Positions 39,318-52,523 of a stretch of 64,000 bases of DNA are shown here, in pieces. Position numbers and translations under genes: made by a program. Numbering within the stretch: position 1 is the first letter of the stretch; each line of letters begins with the position of its first letter. The DNA lies in contig NW_027488884.1 in NCBI RefSeq assembly GCF_050948215.1, positions 62,001 through 126,000 on the forward strand. The letters run 5' to 3'. This DNA is from Halictus rubicundus. Its lineage: Eukaryota; Arthropoda; Insecta; Hymenoptera; Halictidae. Below the pieces are notes generated by a model. The model was not told the origin of the DNA, did not search any database, and saw nothing but the letters and a program-made list of their open reading frames with translations.

Positions 39318-40019
39318 GTAAACGATATTATAGAGGATAGGATAGGATAGAGGATCGGATAGAGGATAGGATAGGATAGGATAGAGGATAGGATAGAGGA
39401 TAGGATAGAGGATCGGATAGAGGATAGGATAGGATAGAGGAAAGGATAGGATAGAGGATAGGATAGGTAATTGGATAGGATAGAGGATAGGATAAGTTAG
39501 AGGATAGTATAGGATAGAGGACAGGATAGGATAGAGGATAGGATAGTATAAAGGATAGGATAGAATAGAGGATAGGATAGGATAGAGGATAGAATAGGAT
39601 AGATGATAGGATAGGATAGAGAATAGGATAGGATAGAGGATAGGATAGGATAGAGGATAGGATAGAGGATAGTATAGGATAGAGGATAGGATAGAGGATA
39701 GGATAGAGGAGAGGATAGGATAGAGGATAGGATAGGATAGAGGATAGAATAGGATAGATGATAGGATGGGATAGAGGATAGGATAGGATAGAGGATAGGA
39801 TAGGATAGAGGATAGGATAGGATAGGATAGGATAGAGGATAGGATAGGATAGAGGATAGGATAGGATAAAGGATAGGATAGGATAGAAGATAGGATAGGA
39901 TAGAGGATAGAATAGGGTAGATGATAGGATGGGATAGAGGATAGGATAGGACAGAGGATAGGATAGGATAGAGGACAGGATAGGATAGAGGATAGGATAG
40001 AGGATAGGATAGAGGATAG

Positions 40020-42786
40020 GATAGGATAGAGGATAGGATAGGTAATTGGATCGGATAGAGGATAGGATAGGTAATTGGATCGGATAGAGTATAGGATAAG
40101 GTAGAGGATAGGATAGGATAGAGGATATAATAGGATAGAGGATAGGATAGGATAGAGGATAGGATAGGATAGAGGATAGAATAGGATAGATGATAGGATA
40201 GGATAGAGAATAGGATAGGATAGAGGATAGGATAGGATAGAGGATAGGATAGAGGATAGTATAGGATAGAGGATAGGATAGAGGATAGGATAGAGGATAG
40301 GATAGGATAGAGGATAGGATAGGATAGAGGATAGGATAGGATAGAGGACAGGATAGGATAGAGAATAGGATAGAGGATAGGATAGGATAGAGGATAGGAT
40401 AGGTAATTGGATAGGATAGAGGATAGGATAAGTTAGAGGATAGTATAGGATAGAGGATAGGATAGGATAGAGGATAGGATAGGATAAAGGATAGGATAGG
40501 ATAGAGGATAGGATAGGATAGAGGATAGAATAGGATAGATGATAGGATAGGATAGAGAATAGGATAGGATAGAGGATAGTGATAGGATAGAGGATAGGAT
40601 AGAGGATAGTATAGGATAGAGGATAGGATATAGGATAGGATAGGATAGAGGATAGGATAGGATAGAGGATAGAATAGGATAGATGATAGGATGGGATAGA
40701 GGATAGGATAGGATAGAGGATAGGATAGGATAGAGGACAGGATAGGATAGAGAATAGGATAGAGGATAGGATAGGATAGAGGATAGGATAGGATAGAGGA
40801 CAGGATAGGATAGAGGATAGGATAGAGGATAGGATAGAGGATAGGATAGGATAGAGGATAGGATAGGTAATTGGATAGGATAGAGTATAGGATAAGGTAG
40901 AGGATAGGATAGGATAGAGGATATAATAGGATAGAGGATAGGATAGGATAGAGGATAGGTTAGGATAGTTGATATTATAGGATAGAGGATAGGATATGAT
41001 AGAGTAAACGATATTATAGAGGATAGGATAGGATAGAGGATCGGATAGAGGATAGGATAGGATAGGATAGAGAATAGGATAGAGGATAGGATAGAGGATC
41101 GGATAGAGGATAGGATAGGATAGAGGAAAGGATAGGATAGAGGATAGGATAGGTAATTGGATAGGATAGAGGATAGGATAAGTTAGAGGATAGTATAGGA
41201 TAGAGGATAGGATAGGATAGAGGATAGGATAGGATAAAGGATAGGATAGGATAGAGGATAGGATAGGATAGAGGATAGAATAGGATAGATGATAGGATAG
41301 GATAGAGACTAGGATAGGATAGAGGATAGGATAGGATAGAGGATAGGATAGAGGATAGTATAGGATAGAGGATAGGATAGAATAGAGGATAGGATATCAT
41401 AAAGGATAGGATAGGATAGAGGATAGGATAGGATAGGATAGAGGATAGGATAGGATAGGATAGGATAGAGGATAGGATAGGATAGGATAGGATAGAGGAT
41501 AGGATAGGATAGGATAGAGGATAGGATAGGATAGGATAGAGGATAGGATAGAGGATAGGATAGGATAGAGGATAGGATAGGATAGAGGAGAGGATAGGAT
41601 AGAGGATAGGATAGGATAGTTGATATTATAGGATAGAGGATAGGATATGATAGAGTAAACGATATTATAGAGGATAGGATAGGATAGAGGATCGGATAGA
41701 GGATAGGATAGGATAGGATAGAGGATAGGATAGAGGATAGGATAGAGGATCGGATAGAGGATAGGATAGGATAGAGGAAAGGATAGGATAGAGGATAGGA
41801 TAGGTAATTGGATAGGATAGAGGATAGGATAAGTTAGAGGATAGTATAGGATAGAGGACAGGATAGGATAGAGGATAGGATAGTATAAAGGATAGGATAG
41901 AATAGAGGATAGGATAGGATAGAGGATAGAATAGGATAGATGATAGGATAGGATAGAGAATAGGATAGGATAGAGGATAGGATAGGATAGAGGATAGGAT
42001 AGAGGATAGTATAGGATAGAGGATAGGATAGAGGATAGGATAGAGGAGAGGATAGGATAGAGGATAGGATAGGATAGAGGATAGAATAGGATAGATGATA
42101 GGATGGGATAGAGGATAGGATAGGATAGAGGATAGGATAGGATAGAGGATAGGATAGGATAGGATAGGATAGAGGATAGGATAGGATAGAGGATAGGATA
42201 GGATAAAGGATAGGATAGGATAGAAGATAGGATAGGATAGAGGATAGAATAGGGTAGATGATAGGATGGGATAGAGGATAGGATAGGACAGAGGATAGGA
42301 TAGGATAGAGGACAGGATAGGATAGAGGATAGGATAGAGGATAGGATAGAGGATAGGATAGGATAGAGGATAGGATAGGTAATTGGATCGGATAGAGGAT
42401 AGGATAGGTAATTGGATCGGATAGAGTATAGGATAAGGTAGAGGATAGGATAGGATAGAGGATATAATAGGATAGAGGATAGGATAGGATAGAGGATAGG
42501 ATAGGATAGAGGATAGAATAGGATAGATGATAGGATAGGATAGAGAATAGGATAGGATAGAGGATAGGATAGGATAGAGGATAGGATAGAGGATAGTATA
42601 GGATAGAGGATAGGATAGAGGATAGGATAGAGGATAGGATAGGATAGAGGATAGGATAGGATAGAGGATAGGATAGGATAGAGGACAGGATAGGATAGAG
42701 AATAGGATAGAGGATAGGATAGGATAGAGGATAGGATAGGTAATTGGATAGGATAGAGGATAGGATAGGATAGAGGATAGGATAGG
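40020..42786 (+). repeat. 8166-bp-offset duplication, left copy
   Basis: Matches about 48186-50952 at a constant offset of 8166 bp, checked at taattggatcgg (40043/48209), gatagtgatagg (40579/48745), gtaaac (41004/49170 and 41655/49821) and taattgg (42380/50546, 42741/50907). It diverges near 42786/50952. Confidence 0.9.
41004..41654 (+). repeat. 651-bp module, copy 2 (gatagg allele)
   Basis: Offset 2337 bp from copy 1, with the gaaagg-to-gatagg difference. It pairs with 49170-49820 at offset 8166. Confidence 0.88.
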
Positions 42787-43801
42787 ATAGAGGATAGGAT
42801 AGGATAGAGGATCGGATAGAGGATAGGATAGGATAGAGGATCGGATAGAGGATAGGATAAGATAGAGGATAGGATAGGATAGAGGATAGAGTAGGATAGA
42901 GGATAGGATAGGATAGAGGACAGGATAGGATAGAGAATAGGATAGAGGATAGGATAGGATAGAGGATAGGATAGGTAATTGGATAGGATAGAGGATAGGA
43001 TAGGATAGAGGATAGGATAGGATAGAGGATAGGATAGGATAGAGGATCGGATAGAGGATAGGATAGGATAGAGGATCGGATAGAGGATAGGATAGGATAG
43101 AGGATAGGATAGGATAGAGGATAGGATAGAGGATAGGAGAGGATAGAGGATGGGATAGGATAGAGGATAGGATATGATAGAGGATAGGATAGGATAGAGG
43201 ATCGGATAGAGGATAGGATAGGATAGAGGATCGGATAGAGGATAGGATAAGATAGAGGATAGGATAGGATAGAGGATAGAGTAGGATAGAGGATAGGATA
43301 GGATAAAGGATAGGTTTGGATAGAGGATCGGATAGAGGATAGAATAGGATAGAGGATAGGATAGGATAGAGGGTAGTATAGGATAGAGGATAGGATAGAA
43401 TAGAGGATAGGATATCATAAAGGATAGGATAGGATAGATGATAGAATAGGATAGAGAATAGGATAGGATAGAGGATAGGATAGGATAGAGGATAGGATAG
43501 AGGATAGTATAGGATAGAGGATAGGATAGAGGATAGGATAGGATAGAGGATAGGATAGGATAGAGGATAGGATAGGATAGAGGACAGGATAGGATAGAGG
43601 ATAGGATAGAGGATAGGATAGGATAGAGGATAGGATAGGTAATTGGATAGGATGGAGTATAGGATAAGGTAGAGGATAGGATAGGATAGAGGATATAATA
43701 GGATAGAGGATAGGATAGGATAGAGGATAGGATGGGATAGAGGATAGGATAGTATAGAGGATAGAGTAGGATAGAGGATAGGATAGGATAAAGGATAGGA
43801 T

Positions 43802-43837
43802 AGAGGATAGGATAGAGGATAGGATAGAGGATAGGAT
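43802..43837 (+). repeat. Three 12-bp units before a taattgg cassette
   Basis: The agagg word occurs at 43802, 43814 and 43826, with taattgg at 43841. Copy number and flank match the tract at 36908, in agreement with the 6894-bp duplication. Confidence 0.9.
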
Positions 43838-45560
43838 AGGTAATTGGATAGGATAGAGTATAGGATAAGGTAGAGGATAGGATAGGATAGAGGATATAAT
43901 AGGATAGAGGATAGGATAGGATAGAGGATAGGATAGAGGATAGGATAGGATAGAGGATCGGATAGAGGATAGGATAAGATAGAGGATAGGATAGGATAGA
44001 GGGTAGTATAGGATAGAGGATAGGATAGAATAGAGGATAGGATATCATAAAGGATAGGATAGGATAGAGGATAGGATAGGATAGGATAGGATAGGATAGA
44101 GGATAGGATAGGATAGAGGATAGGATAGAGGATAGGAGAGGATAGAGGATGGGATAGGATAGAGGATAGGATATGATAGAGGATAGGATAGGATAGAGGA
44201 TCGGATAGAGGATAGGATAGGATAGAGGATCGGATAGAGGATAGGATAAGATAGAGGATAGGATAGGATAGAGGGTAGTATAGGATAGAGGATAGGATAG
44301 AATAGAGGATAGGATATCATAAAGGATAGGATAGGATAGAGGATAGGATAGGATAGGATAGGATAGGATAGAGGATAGGATAGGATAGGATAGAGGATAG
44401 GATAGGATAGGATAGAGGATAGGATAGAGGATAGGATAGGATAGAGGATAGGATAGAATAGAGGAGAGGATAGGATAGAGGATAGGATAGGATAGTTGAT
44501 ATTATAGGATAGAGGATAGGATATGATAGAGTAAACGATATTATAGAGGATAGGATAGGATAGAGGATCGGATAGAGGATAGGATAGGATAGGATAGAGG
44601 ATAGGATAGAGGATAGGATAGAGGATCGGATAGAGGATAGGATAGGATAGAGGAAAGGATAGGATAGAGGATAGGATAGGTAATTGGATAGGATAGAGGA
44701 TAGGATAGGATAGAGGATAGGATAGGTAATTGGATAGGATAGAGGATAGGATAAGTTAGAGGATAGTATAGGATAGAGGATAGGATAGGATAGAGGATAG
44801 GATAGTATAAAGGATAGGATAGAATAGAGGATAGGATAGGATAGAGGATAGAATAGGATAGATGATAGGATAGGATAGAGAATAGGATAGGATAGAGGAT
44901 ATTATAGGATAGAGGATAGGATAGAGGATAGTATAGGATAGAGGATAGGATAGAGGATAGGATAGAGGGTAGGATAGAGGATAGGATAGAGGATAGGATA
45001 GGATAGAGGATAGGATAGGATAGAGGATAGAATAGGATAGATGATAGGATGGGATAGAGGATAGGATAGGATAGAGGATAGGATAGGATAGAGGACAGGA
45101 TAGGATAGAGGATAGGATAGAGGATAGGATAGGATAGAGGATAGGATAGGTAATTGGATAGGATAGAGTATAGGATAAGGTAGAGGATAGGATAGGATAG
45201 AGGATATAATAGGATAGAGGATAGGATAGGATAGAGGATAGGATAGGATGAAGGATAGGATAGGATAGAGGATAGGATAGGATAGAGGATAGAATAGGAT
45301 AGATGATAGGATGGGATAGAGGATAGGATAGGATAGAGGATAGGATAGGATAGAGGACAGGATAGGATAGAGGATAGGATAGAGGATAGGATAGAGGATA
45401 GGATAGGATAGAGGATAGGATAGGTAATTGGATAGGATAGAGTATAGGATAAGGTAGAGGATAGGATAGGATAGAGGATATAATAGGATAGAGGATAGGA
45501 TAGGATAGAGGATAGGTTAGGATAGTTGATATTATAGGATAGAGGATAGGATATGATAGA

Positions 45561-46211
45561 GTAAACGATATTATAGAGGATAGGATAGGATAGAGGATCG
45601 GATAGAGGATAGGATAGGATAGGATAGAGAATAGGATAGAGGATAGGATAGAGGATCGGATAGAGGATAGGATAGGATAGAGGAAAGGATAGGATAGAGG
45701 ATAGGATAGGTAATTGGATAGGATAGAGGATAGGATAAGTTAGAGGATAGTATAGGATAGAGGATAGGATAGGATAGAGGATAGGATAGGATAAAGGATA
45801 GGATAGGATAGAGGATAGGATAGGATAGAGGATAGAATAGGATAGATGATAGGATAGGATAGAGACTAGGATAGGATAGAGGATAGGATAGGATAGAGGA
45901 TAGGATAGAGGATAGTATAGGATAGAGGATAGGATAGAATAGAGGATAGGATATCATAAAGGATAGGATAGGATAGAGGATAGGATAGGATAGGATAGAG
46001 GATAGGATAGGATAGGATAGGATAGAGGATAGGATAGGATAGGATAGGATAGAGGAAAGGATAGGATAGGATAGAGGATAGGATAGGATAGGATAGAGGA
46101 TAGGATAGAGGATAGGATAGGATAGAGGATAGGATAGGATAGAGGAGAGGATAGGATAGAGGATAGGATAGGATAGTTGATATTATAGGATAGAGGATAG
46201 GATATGATAGA
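45561..46211 (+). repeat. 651-bp module, copy 3 (gaaagg allele)
   Basis: Carries gaggaaagg at 46052, the allele of copy 1, as expected if the whole block was duplicated. Confidence 0.88.
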
Positions 46212-47071
46212 GTAAACGATATTATAGAGGATAGGATAGGATAGAGGATCGGATAGAGGATAGGATAGGATAGGATAGAGGATAGGATAGAGGATAGGAT
46301 AGAGGATCGGATAGAGGATAGGATAGGATAGAGGAAAGGATAGGATAGAGGATAGGATAGGTAATTGGATAGGATAGAGGATAGGATAAGTTAGAGGATA
46401 GTATAGGATAGAGGACAGGATAGGATAGAGGATAGGATAGTATAAAGGATAGGATAGAATAGAGGATAGGATAGGATAGAGGATAGAATAGGATAGATGA
46501 TAGGATAGGATAGAGAATAGGATAGGATAGAGGATAGGATAGGATAGAGGATAGGATAGAGGATAGTATAGGATAGAGGATAGGATAGAGGATAGGATAG
46601 AGGAGAGGATAGGATAGAGGATAGGATAGGATAGAGGATAGAATAGGATAGATGATAGGATGGGATAGAGGATAGGATAGGATAGAGGATAGGATAGGAT
46701 AGAGGATAGGATAGGATAGGATAGGATAGAGGATAGGATAGGATAGAGGATAGGATAGGATAAAGGATAGGATAGGATAGAAGATAGGATAGGATAGAGG
46801 ATAGAATAGGGTAGATGATAGGATGGGATAGAGGATAGGATAGGACAGAGGATAGGATAGGATAGAGGACAGGATAGGATAGAGGATAGGATAGAGGATA
46901 GGATAGAGGATAGGATAGGATAGAGGATAGGATAGGTAATTGGATCGGATAGAGGATAGGATAGGTAATTGGATCGGATAGAGTATAGGATAAGGTAGAG
47001 GATAGGATAGGATAGAGGATATAATAGGATAGAGGATAGGATAGGATAGAGGATAGGATAGGATAGAGGAT
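45800..47071 (+). repeat. 1272-bp tandem duplication, copy 1
   Basis: The period of 1272 bp was measured at gagactagg (45865/47137), tatcataaagg (45955/47227), gaggaaagg (46052/47324) and gtaaac (46212/47484). The unit spans gagactagg through the double taattggatcgg cassette. Confidence 0.88.
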
Positions 47072-48343
47072 AGAATAGGATAGAGGATAGGATAGGATAG
47101 AGGATAGAATAGGATAGATGATAGGATAGGATAGAGACTAGGATAGGATAGAGGATAGGATAGGATAGAGGATAGGATAGAGGATAGTATAGGATAGAGG
47201 ATAGGATAGAATAGAGGATAGGATATCATAAAGGATAGGATAGGATAGAGGATAGGATAGGATAGGATAGAGGATAGGATAGGATAGGATAGGATAGAGG
47301 ATAGGATAGGATAGGATAGGATAGAGGAAAGGATAGGATAGGATAGAGGATAGGATAGGATAGGATAGAGGATAGGATAGAGGATAGGATAGGATAGAGG
47401 ATAGGATAGGATAGAGGAGAGGATAGGATAGAGGATAGGATAGGATAGTTGATATTATAGGATAGAGGATAGGATATGATAGAGTAAACGATATTATAGA
47501 GGATAGGATAGGATAGAGGATCGGATAGAGGATAGGATAGGATAGGATAGAGGATAGGATAGAGGATAGGATAGAGGATCGGATAGAGGATAGGATAGGA
47601 TAGAGGAAAGGATAGGATAGAGGATAGGATAGGTAATTGGATAGGATAGAGGATAGGATAAGTTAGAGGATAGTATAGGATAGAGGACAGGATAGGATAG
47701 AGGATAGGATAGTATAAAGGATAGGATAGAATAGAGGATAGGATAGGATAGAGGATAGAATAGGATAGATGATAGGATAGGATAGAGAATAGGATAGGAT
47801 AGAGGATAGGATAGGATAGAGGATAGGATAGAGGATAGTATAGGATAGAGGATAGGATAGAGGATAGGATAGAGGAGAGGATAGGATAGAGGATAGGATA
47901 GGATAGAGGATAGAATAGGATAGATGATAGGATGGGATAGAGGATAGGATAGGATAGAGGATAGGATAGGATAGAGGATAGGATAGGATAGGATAGGATA
48001 GAGGATAGGATAGGATAGAGGATAGGATAGGATAAAGGATAGGATAGGATAGAAGATAGGATAGGATAGAGGATAGAATAGGGTAGATGATAGGATGGGA
48101 TAGAGGATAGGATAGGACAGAGGATAGGATAGGATAGAGGACAGGATAGGATAGAGGATAGGATAGAGGATAGGATAGAGGATAGGATAGGATAGAGGAT
48201 AGGATAGGTAATTGGATCGGATAGAGGATAGGATAGGTAATTGGATCGGATAGAGTATAGGATAAGGTAGAGGATAGGATAGGATAGAGGATATAATAGG
48301 ATAGAGGATAGGATAGGATAGAGGATAGGATAGGATAGAGGAT
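47072..48343 (+). repeat. 1272-bp tandem duplication, copy 2
   Basis: Directly abuts copy 1. It has the same marker order and no length change at the points checked, which suggests a recent event. Confidence 0.88.
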
Positions 48344-50952
48344 AGAATAGGATAGATGATAGGATAGGATAGAGAATAGGATAGGATAGAGGATAGGATA
48401 GGATAGAGGATAGGATAGAGGATAGTATAGGATAGAGGATAGGATAGAGGATAGGATAGAGGATAGGATAGGATAGAGGATAGGATAGGATAGAGGATAG
48501 GATAGGATAGAGGACAGGATAGGATAGAGAATAGGATAGAGGATAGGATAGGATAGAGGATAGGATAGGTAATTGGATAGGATAGAGGATAGGATAAGTT
48601 AGAGGATAGTATAGGATAGAGGATAGGATAGGATAGAGGATAGGATAGGATAAAGGATAGGATAGGATAGAGGATAGGATAGGATAGAGGATAGAATAGG
48701 ATAGATGATAGGATAGGATAGAGAATAGGATAGGATAGAGGATAGTGATAGGATAGAGGATAGGATAGAGGATAGTATAGGATAGAGGATAGGATATAGG
48801 ATAGGATAGGATAGAGGATAGGATAGGATAGAGGATAGAATAGGATAGATGATAGGATGGGATAGAGGATAGGATAGGATAGAGGATAGGATAGGATAGA
48901 GGACAGGATAGGATAGAGAATAGGATAGAGGATAGGATAGGATAGAGGATAGGATAGGATAGAGGACAGGATAGGATAGAGGATAGGATAGAGGATAGGA
49001 TAGAGGATAGGATAGGATAGAGGATAGGATAGGTAATTGGATAGGATAGAGTATAGGATAAGGTAGAGGATAGGATAGGATAGAGGATATAATAGGATAG
49101 AGGATAGGATAGGATAGAGGATAGGTTAGGATAGTTGATATTATAGGATAGAGGATAGGATATGATAGAGTAAACGATATTATAGAGGATAGGATAGGAT
49201 AGAGGATCGGATAGAGGATAGGATAGGATAGGATAGAGAATAGGATAGAGGATAGGATAGAGGATCGGATAGAGGATAGGATAGGATAGAGGAAAGGATA
49301 GGATAGAGGATAGGATAGGTAATTGGATAGGATAGAGGATAGGATAAGTTAGAGGATAGTATAGGATAGAGGATAGGATAGGATAGAGGATAGGATAGGA
49401 TAAAGGATAGGATAGGATAGAGGATAGGATAGGATAGAGGATAGAATAGGATAGATGATAGGATAGGATAGAGACTAGGATAGGATAGAGGATAGGATAG
49501 GATAGAGGATAGGATAGAGGATAGTATAGGATAGAGGATAGGATAGAATAGAGGATAGGATATCATAAAGGATAGGATAGGATAGAGGATAGGATAGGAT
49601 AGGATAGAGGATAGGATAGGATAGGATAGGATAGAGGATAGGATAGGATAGGATAGGATAGAGGATAGGATAGGATAGGATAGAGGATAGGATAGGATAG
49701 GATAGAGGATAGGATAGAGGATAGGATAGGATAGAGGATAGGATAGGATAGAGGAGAGGATAGGATAGAGGATAGGATAGGATAGTTGATATTATAGGAT
49801 AGAGGATAGGATATGATAGAGTAAACGATATTATAGAGGATAGGATAGGATAGAGGATCGGATAGAGGATAGGATAGGATAGGATAGAGGATAGGATAGA
49901 GGATAGGATAGAGGATCGGATAGAGGATAGGATAGGATAGAGGAAAGGATAGGATAGAGGATAGGATAGGTAATTGGATAGGATAGAGGATAGGATAAGT
50001 TAGAGGATAGTATAGGATAGAGGACAGGATAGGATAGAGGCTAGGATAGTATAAAGGATAGGATAGAATAGAGGATAGGATAGGATAGAGGATAGAATAG
50101 GATAGATGATAGGATAGGATAGAGAATAGGATAGGATAGAGGATAGGATAGGATAGAGGATAGGATAGAGGATAGTATAGGATAGAGGATAGGATAGAGG
50201 ATAGGATAGAGGAGAGGATAGGATAGAGGATAGGATAGGATAGAGGATAGAATAGGATAGATGATAGGATGGGATAGAGGATAGGATAGGATAGAGGATA
50301 GGATAGGATAGAGGATAGGATAGGATAGGATAGGATAGAGGATAGGATAGGATAGAGGATAGGATAGGATAAAGGATAGGATAGGATAGAAGATAGGATA
50401 GGATAGAGGATAGAATAGGGTAGATGATAGGATGGGATAGAGGATAGGATAGGACAGAGGATAGGATAGGATAGAGGACAGGATAGGATAGAGGATAGGA
50501 TAGAGGATAGGATAGAGGATAGGATAGGATAGAGGATAGGATAGGTAATTGGATCGGATAGAGGATAGGATAGGTAATTGGATCGGATAGAGTATAGGAT
50601 AAGGTAGAGGATAGGATAGGATAGAGGATATAATAGGATAGAGGATAGGATAGGATAGAGGATAGGATAGGATAGAGGATAGAATAGGATAGATGATAGG
50701 ATAGGATAGAGAATAGGATAGGATAGAGGATAGGATAGGATAGAGGATAGGATAGAGGATAGTATAGGATAGAGGATAGGATAGAGGATAGGATAGAGGA
50801 TAGGATAGGATAGAGGATAGGATAGGATAGAGGATAGGATAGGATAGAGGACAGGATAGGATAGAGAATAGGATAGAGGATAGGATAGGATAGAGGATAG
50901 GATAGGTAATTGGATAGGATAGAGGATAGGATAGGATAGAGGATAGGATAGG
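48186..50952 (+). repeat. 8166-bp-offset duplication, right copy
   Basis: Partner of 40020-42786. Together with 43095-47085 it means that about 6.6 kb (36.2-42.8 kb) was copied as one block into 43.1-50.95 kb, with one 1272-bp gain in the right copy or loss from the left. Confidence 0.9.
49170..49820 (+). repeat. 651-bp module, copy 4 (gatagg allele)
   Basis: Carries the allele of copy 2. Four copies with two alleles in the order 1-2-1-2 support block duplication over independent mutation. Confidence 0.88.
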
Positions 50953-51971
50953 ATAAAGGATAGGATAGGATAGAGGATAGGATAGGATAGAGGATAGAAT
51001 AGGATAGATGATAGGATAGGATAGAGAATAGGATAGGATAGAGGATAGTGATAGGATAGAGGATAGGATAGAGGATAGTATAGGATAGAGGATAGGATAT
51101 AGGATAGGATAGGATAGAGGATAGGATAGGATAGAGGATAGAATAGGATAGATGATAGGATGGGATAGAGGATAGGATAGGATAGAGGATAGGATAGGAT
51201 AGAGGACAGGATAGGATAGAGAATAGGATAGAAGATAGGATAGGATAGAGGATAGGATAGGTAATTGGATAGGATAGAGTATAGGATAAGGTAGAGGATA
51301 GGATAGGATAGAGGATATAATAGGATAGAGGATAGGATTGGATAGAGGATAGGATAGGATAAAGGATAGGATAGGATAGAGGATAGGATAGGATAGAGGA
51401 TAGAATAGGATAGATGATAGGATGGGATAGAGGATAGGATAGGATAGAGGATAGGATAGGATAGAGGACAGGATAGGATAGAGGATAGGATAGAGGATAG
51501 GATAGGATAGAGGATAGGATAGGTAATTGGATAGGATAGAGTATAGGATAAGGTAGAGGATAGGATAGGATAGAGGATATAATAGGATAGAGGATAGGAT
51601 AGGATAGAGGATAGGATAGGATAGAGGATAGGATAGTATAGAGGATAGAGTAGGATAGAGGATAGGATAGGATAAAGGATAGGATTGGATAGAGGATCGG
51701 ATAGAGGATAGAATAGGATAGAGGATAGGATAGGATAGAGGATAGTATAGGATAGAGGATAGGATAGAATAGAGGATAGGATAGGATAAAGGATAGGATA
51801 GGATAGAGGATAGGATAGGATAGAGGATAGGATAGGATAGAGGATAGGATAGAGGATAGGATAGAGGATAGGATAGGATAGAGGATAGGATAGGATAGAG
51901 GATCGGATAGAGGATAGGATAGGATAGAGGATCGGATAGAGGATAGGATAGGATAGAGGATAGGATAGGAT

Positions 51972-52067
51972 AGAGGATAGGATAGAGGATAGGATAGAGG
52001 ATAGGATAGAGGATAGGATAGAGGATAGGATAGAGGATAGGATAGAGGATAGGATAGAGGATAGGAT
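51972..52067 (+). repeat. Eight 12-bp units before a taattgg cassette
   Basis: The agagg word occurs at 51972 and then every 12 bp to 52056, with taattgg at 52071. This is the longest 12-mer tract I found. Its left flank (gatcgg doublet) matches 28421 and 31132. A four-unit tract at 53891-53938 precedes another cassette at 53942. Confidence 0.92.
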
Positions 52068-52523
52068 AGGTAATTGGATAGGATAGAGTATAGGATAAGG
52101 TAGAGGATAGGATAGGATAGAGGATATAATAGGATAGAGGATAGGATAGGATAGAGGATAGGATAGGAAAGAGGATACGATAGGATAGAGGGTAGGATAG
52201 GATAGAGGATAGGATAGAGGATAGGATAGGATAGAGGATAGGATAGGATAGAGGATAGGATAGAGGATAGGATAGGATAGAGGATGGGATAGGATAGAGG
52301 ATAGGATATGATAGAGGATAGGATAGGATAGAGGATCGGATAGAGGATAGGATAGGATAGAGGATCGGATAGAGGATAGGATAGGATAGAGGATAGAGTA
52401 GGATAGAGGATAGGATAGGATAAAGGATAGGTTTGGATAGAGGATAGAATAGGATAGAGGATAGGATAGGATAGAGGGTATTATAGGATAGAGGATAGGA
52501 TAGAATAGAGGATAGGATATCAT

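Larger units (their letters stand above)
36200..40190 (+). repeat. 6894-bp-offset duplication, left copy
   Basis: Matches about 43095-47085 at a constant offset of 6894 bp, checked at gatgatagaatagg (36541/43435), the three-unit 12-mer tract (36908/43802), gtaaac (37637/44531, 38667/45561, 39318/46212) and taattggatcgg (40043/46937). Divergence starts near 40192/47086. Confidence 0.9.
43095..47085 (+). repeat. 6894-bp-offset duplication, right copy
   Basis: Partner of 36200-40190. Its right part (from about 45800) has been tandemly duplicated again with period 1272 bp, which pushes the downstream offset from 6894 to 8166 bp. Confidence 0.9.
33501..52523 (+). repeat. Domain 4: gtaaacgatatta higher-order repeats
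   Basis: The marker gagtaaacgatatta occurs (position of gtaaac) at 37637, 38667, 39318, 41004, 41655, 44531, 45561, 46212, 47484, 49170 and 49821. Spacings are 1030, 651, 1686, 651, 2876, 1030, 651, 1272, 1686 and 651 bp. It is normally preceded by gttgatattatagg and followed by gatcggatagagg. A second marker, gatatcataaagg, places minus-strand start and stop codons at regular sites, for example at 39060, 41397, 44045, 45954, 47226 and 49563. Units of 22 and 27 bp are common. The 33.5-36.2 kb part is a less regular mosaic of the same words. Confidence 0.92.

Noticed and set aside
41397..41400. Four-base ATGA overlap between consecutive minus-strand frames (41014-41400 and 41397-44048; likewise at 44045, 37151 and 49563)
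   Set aside because: It resembles translational coupling in an operon, but it is produced by one satellite variant, gatatcataaagg, which gives a stop in one frame and a start in another each time it is copied.
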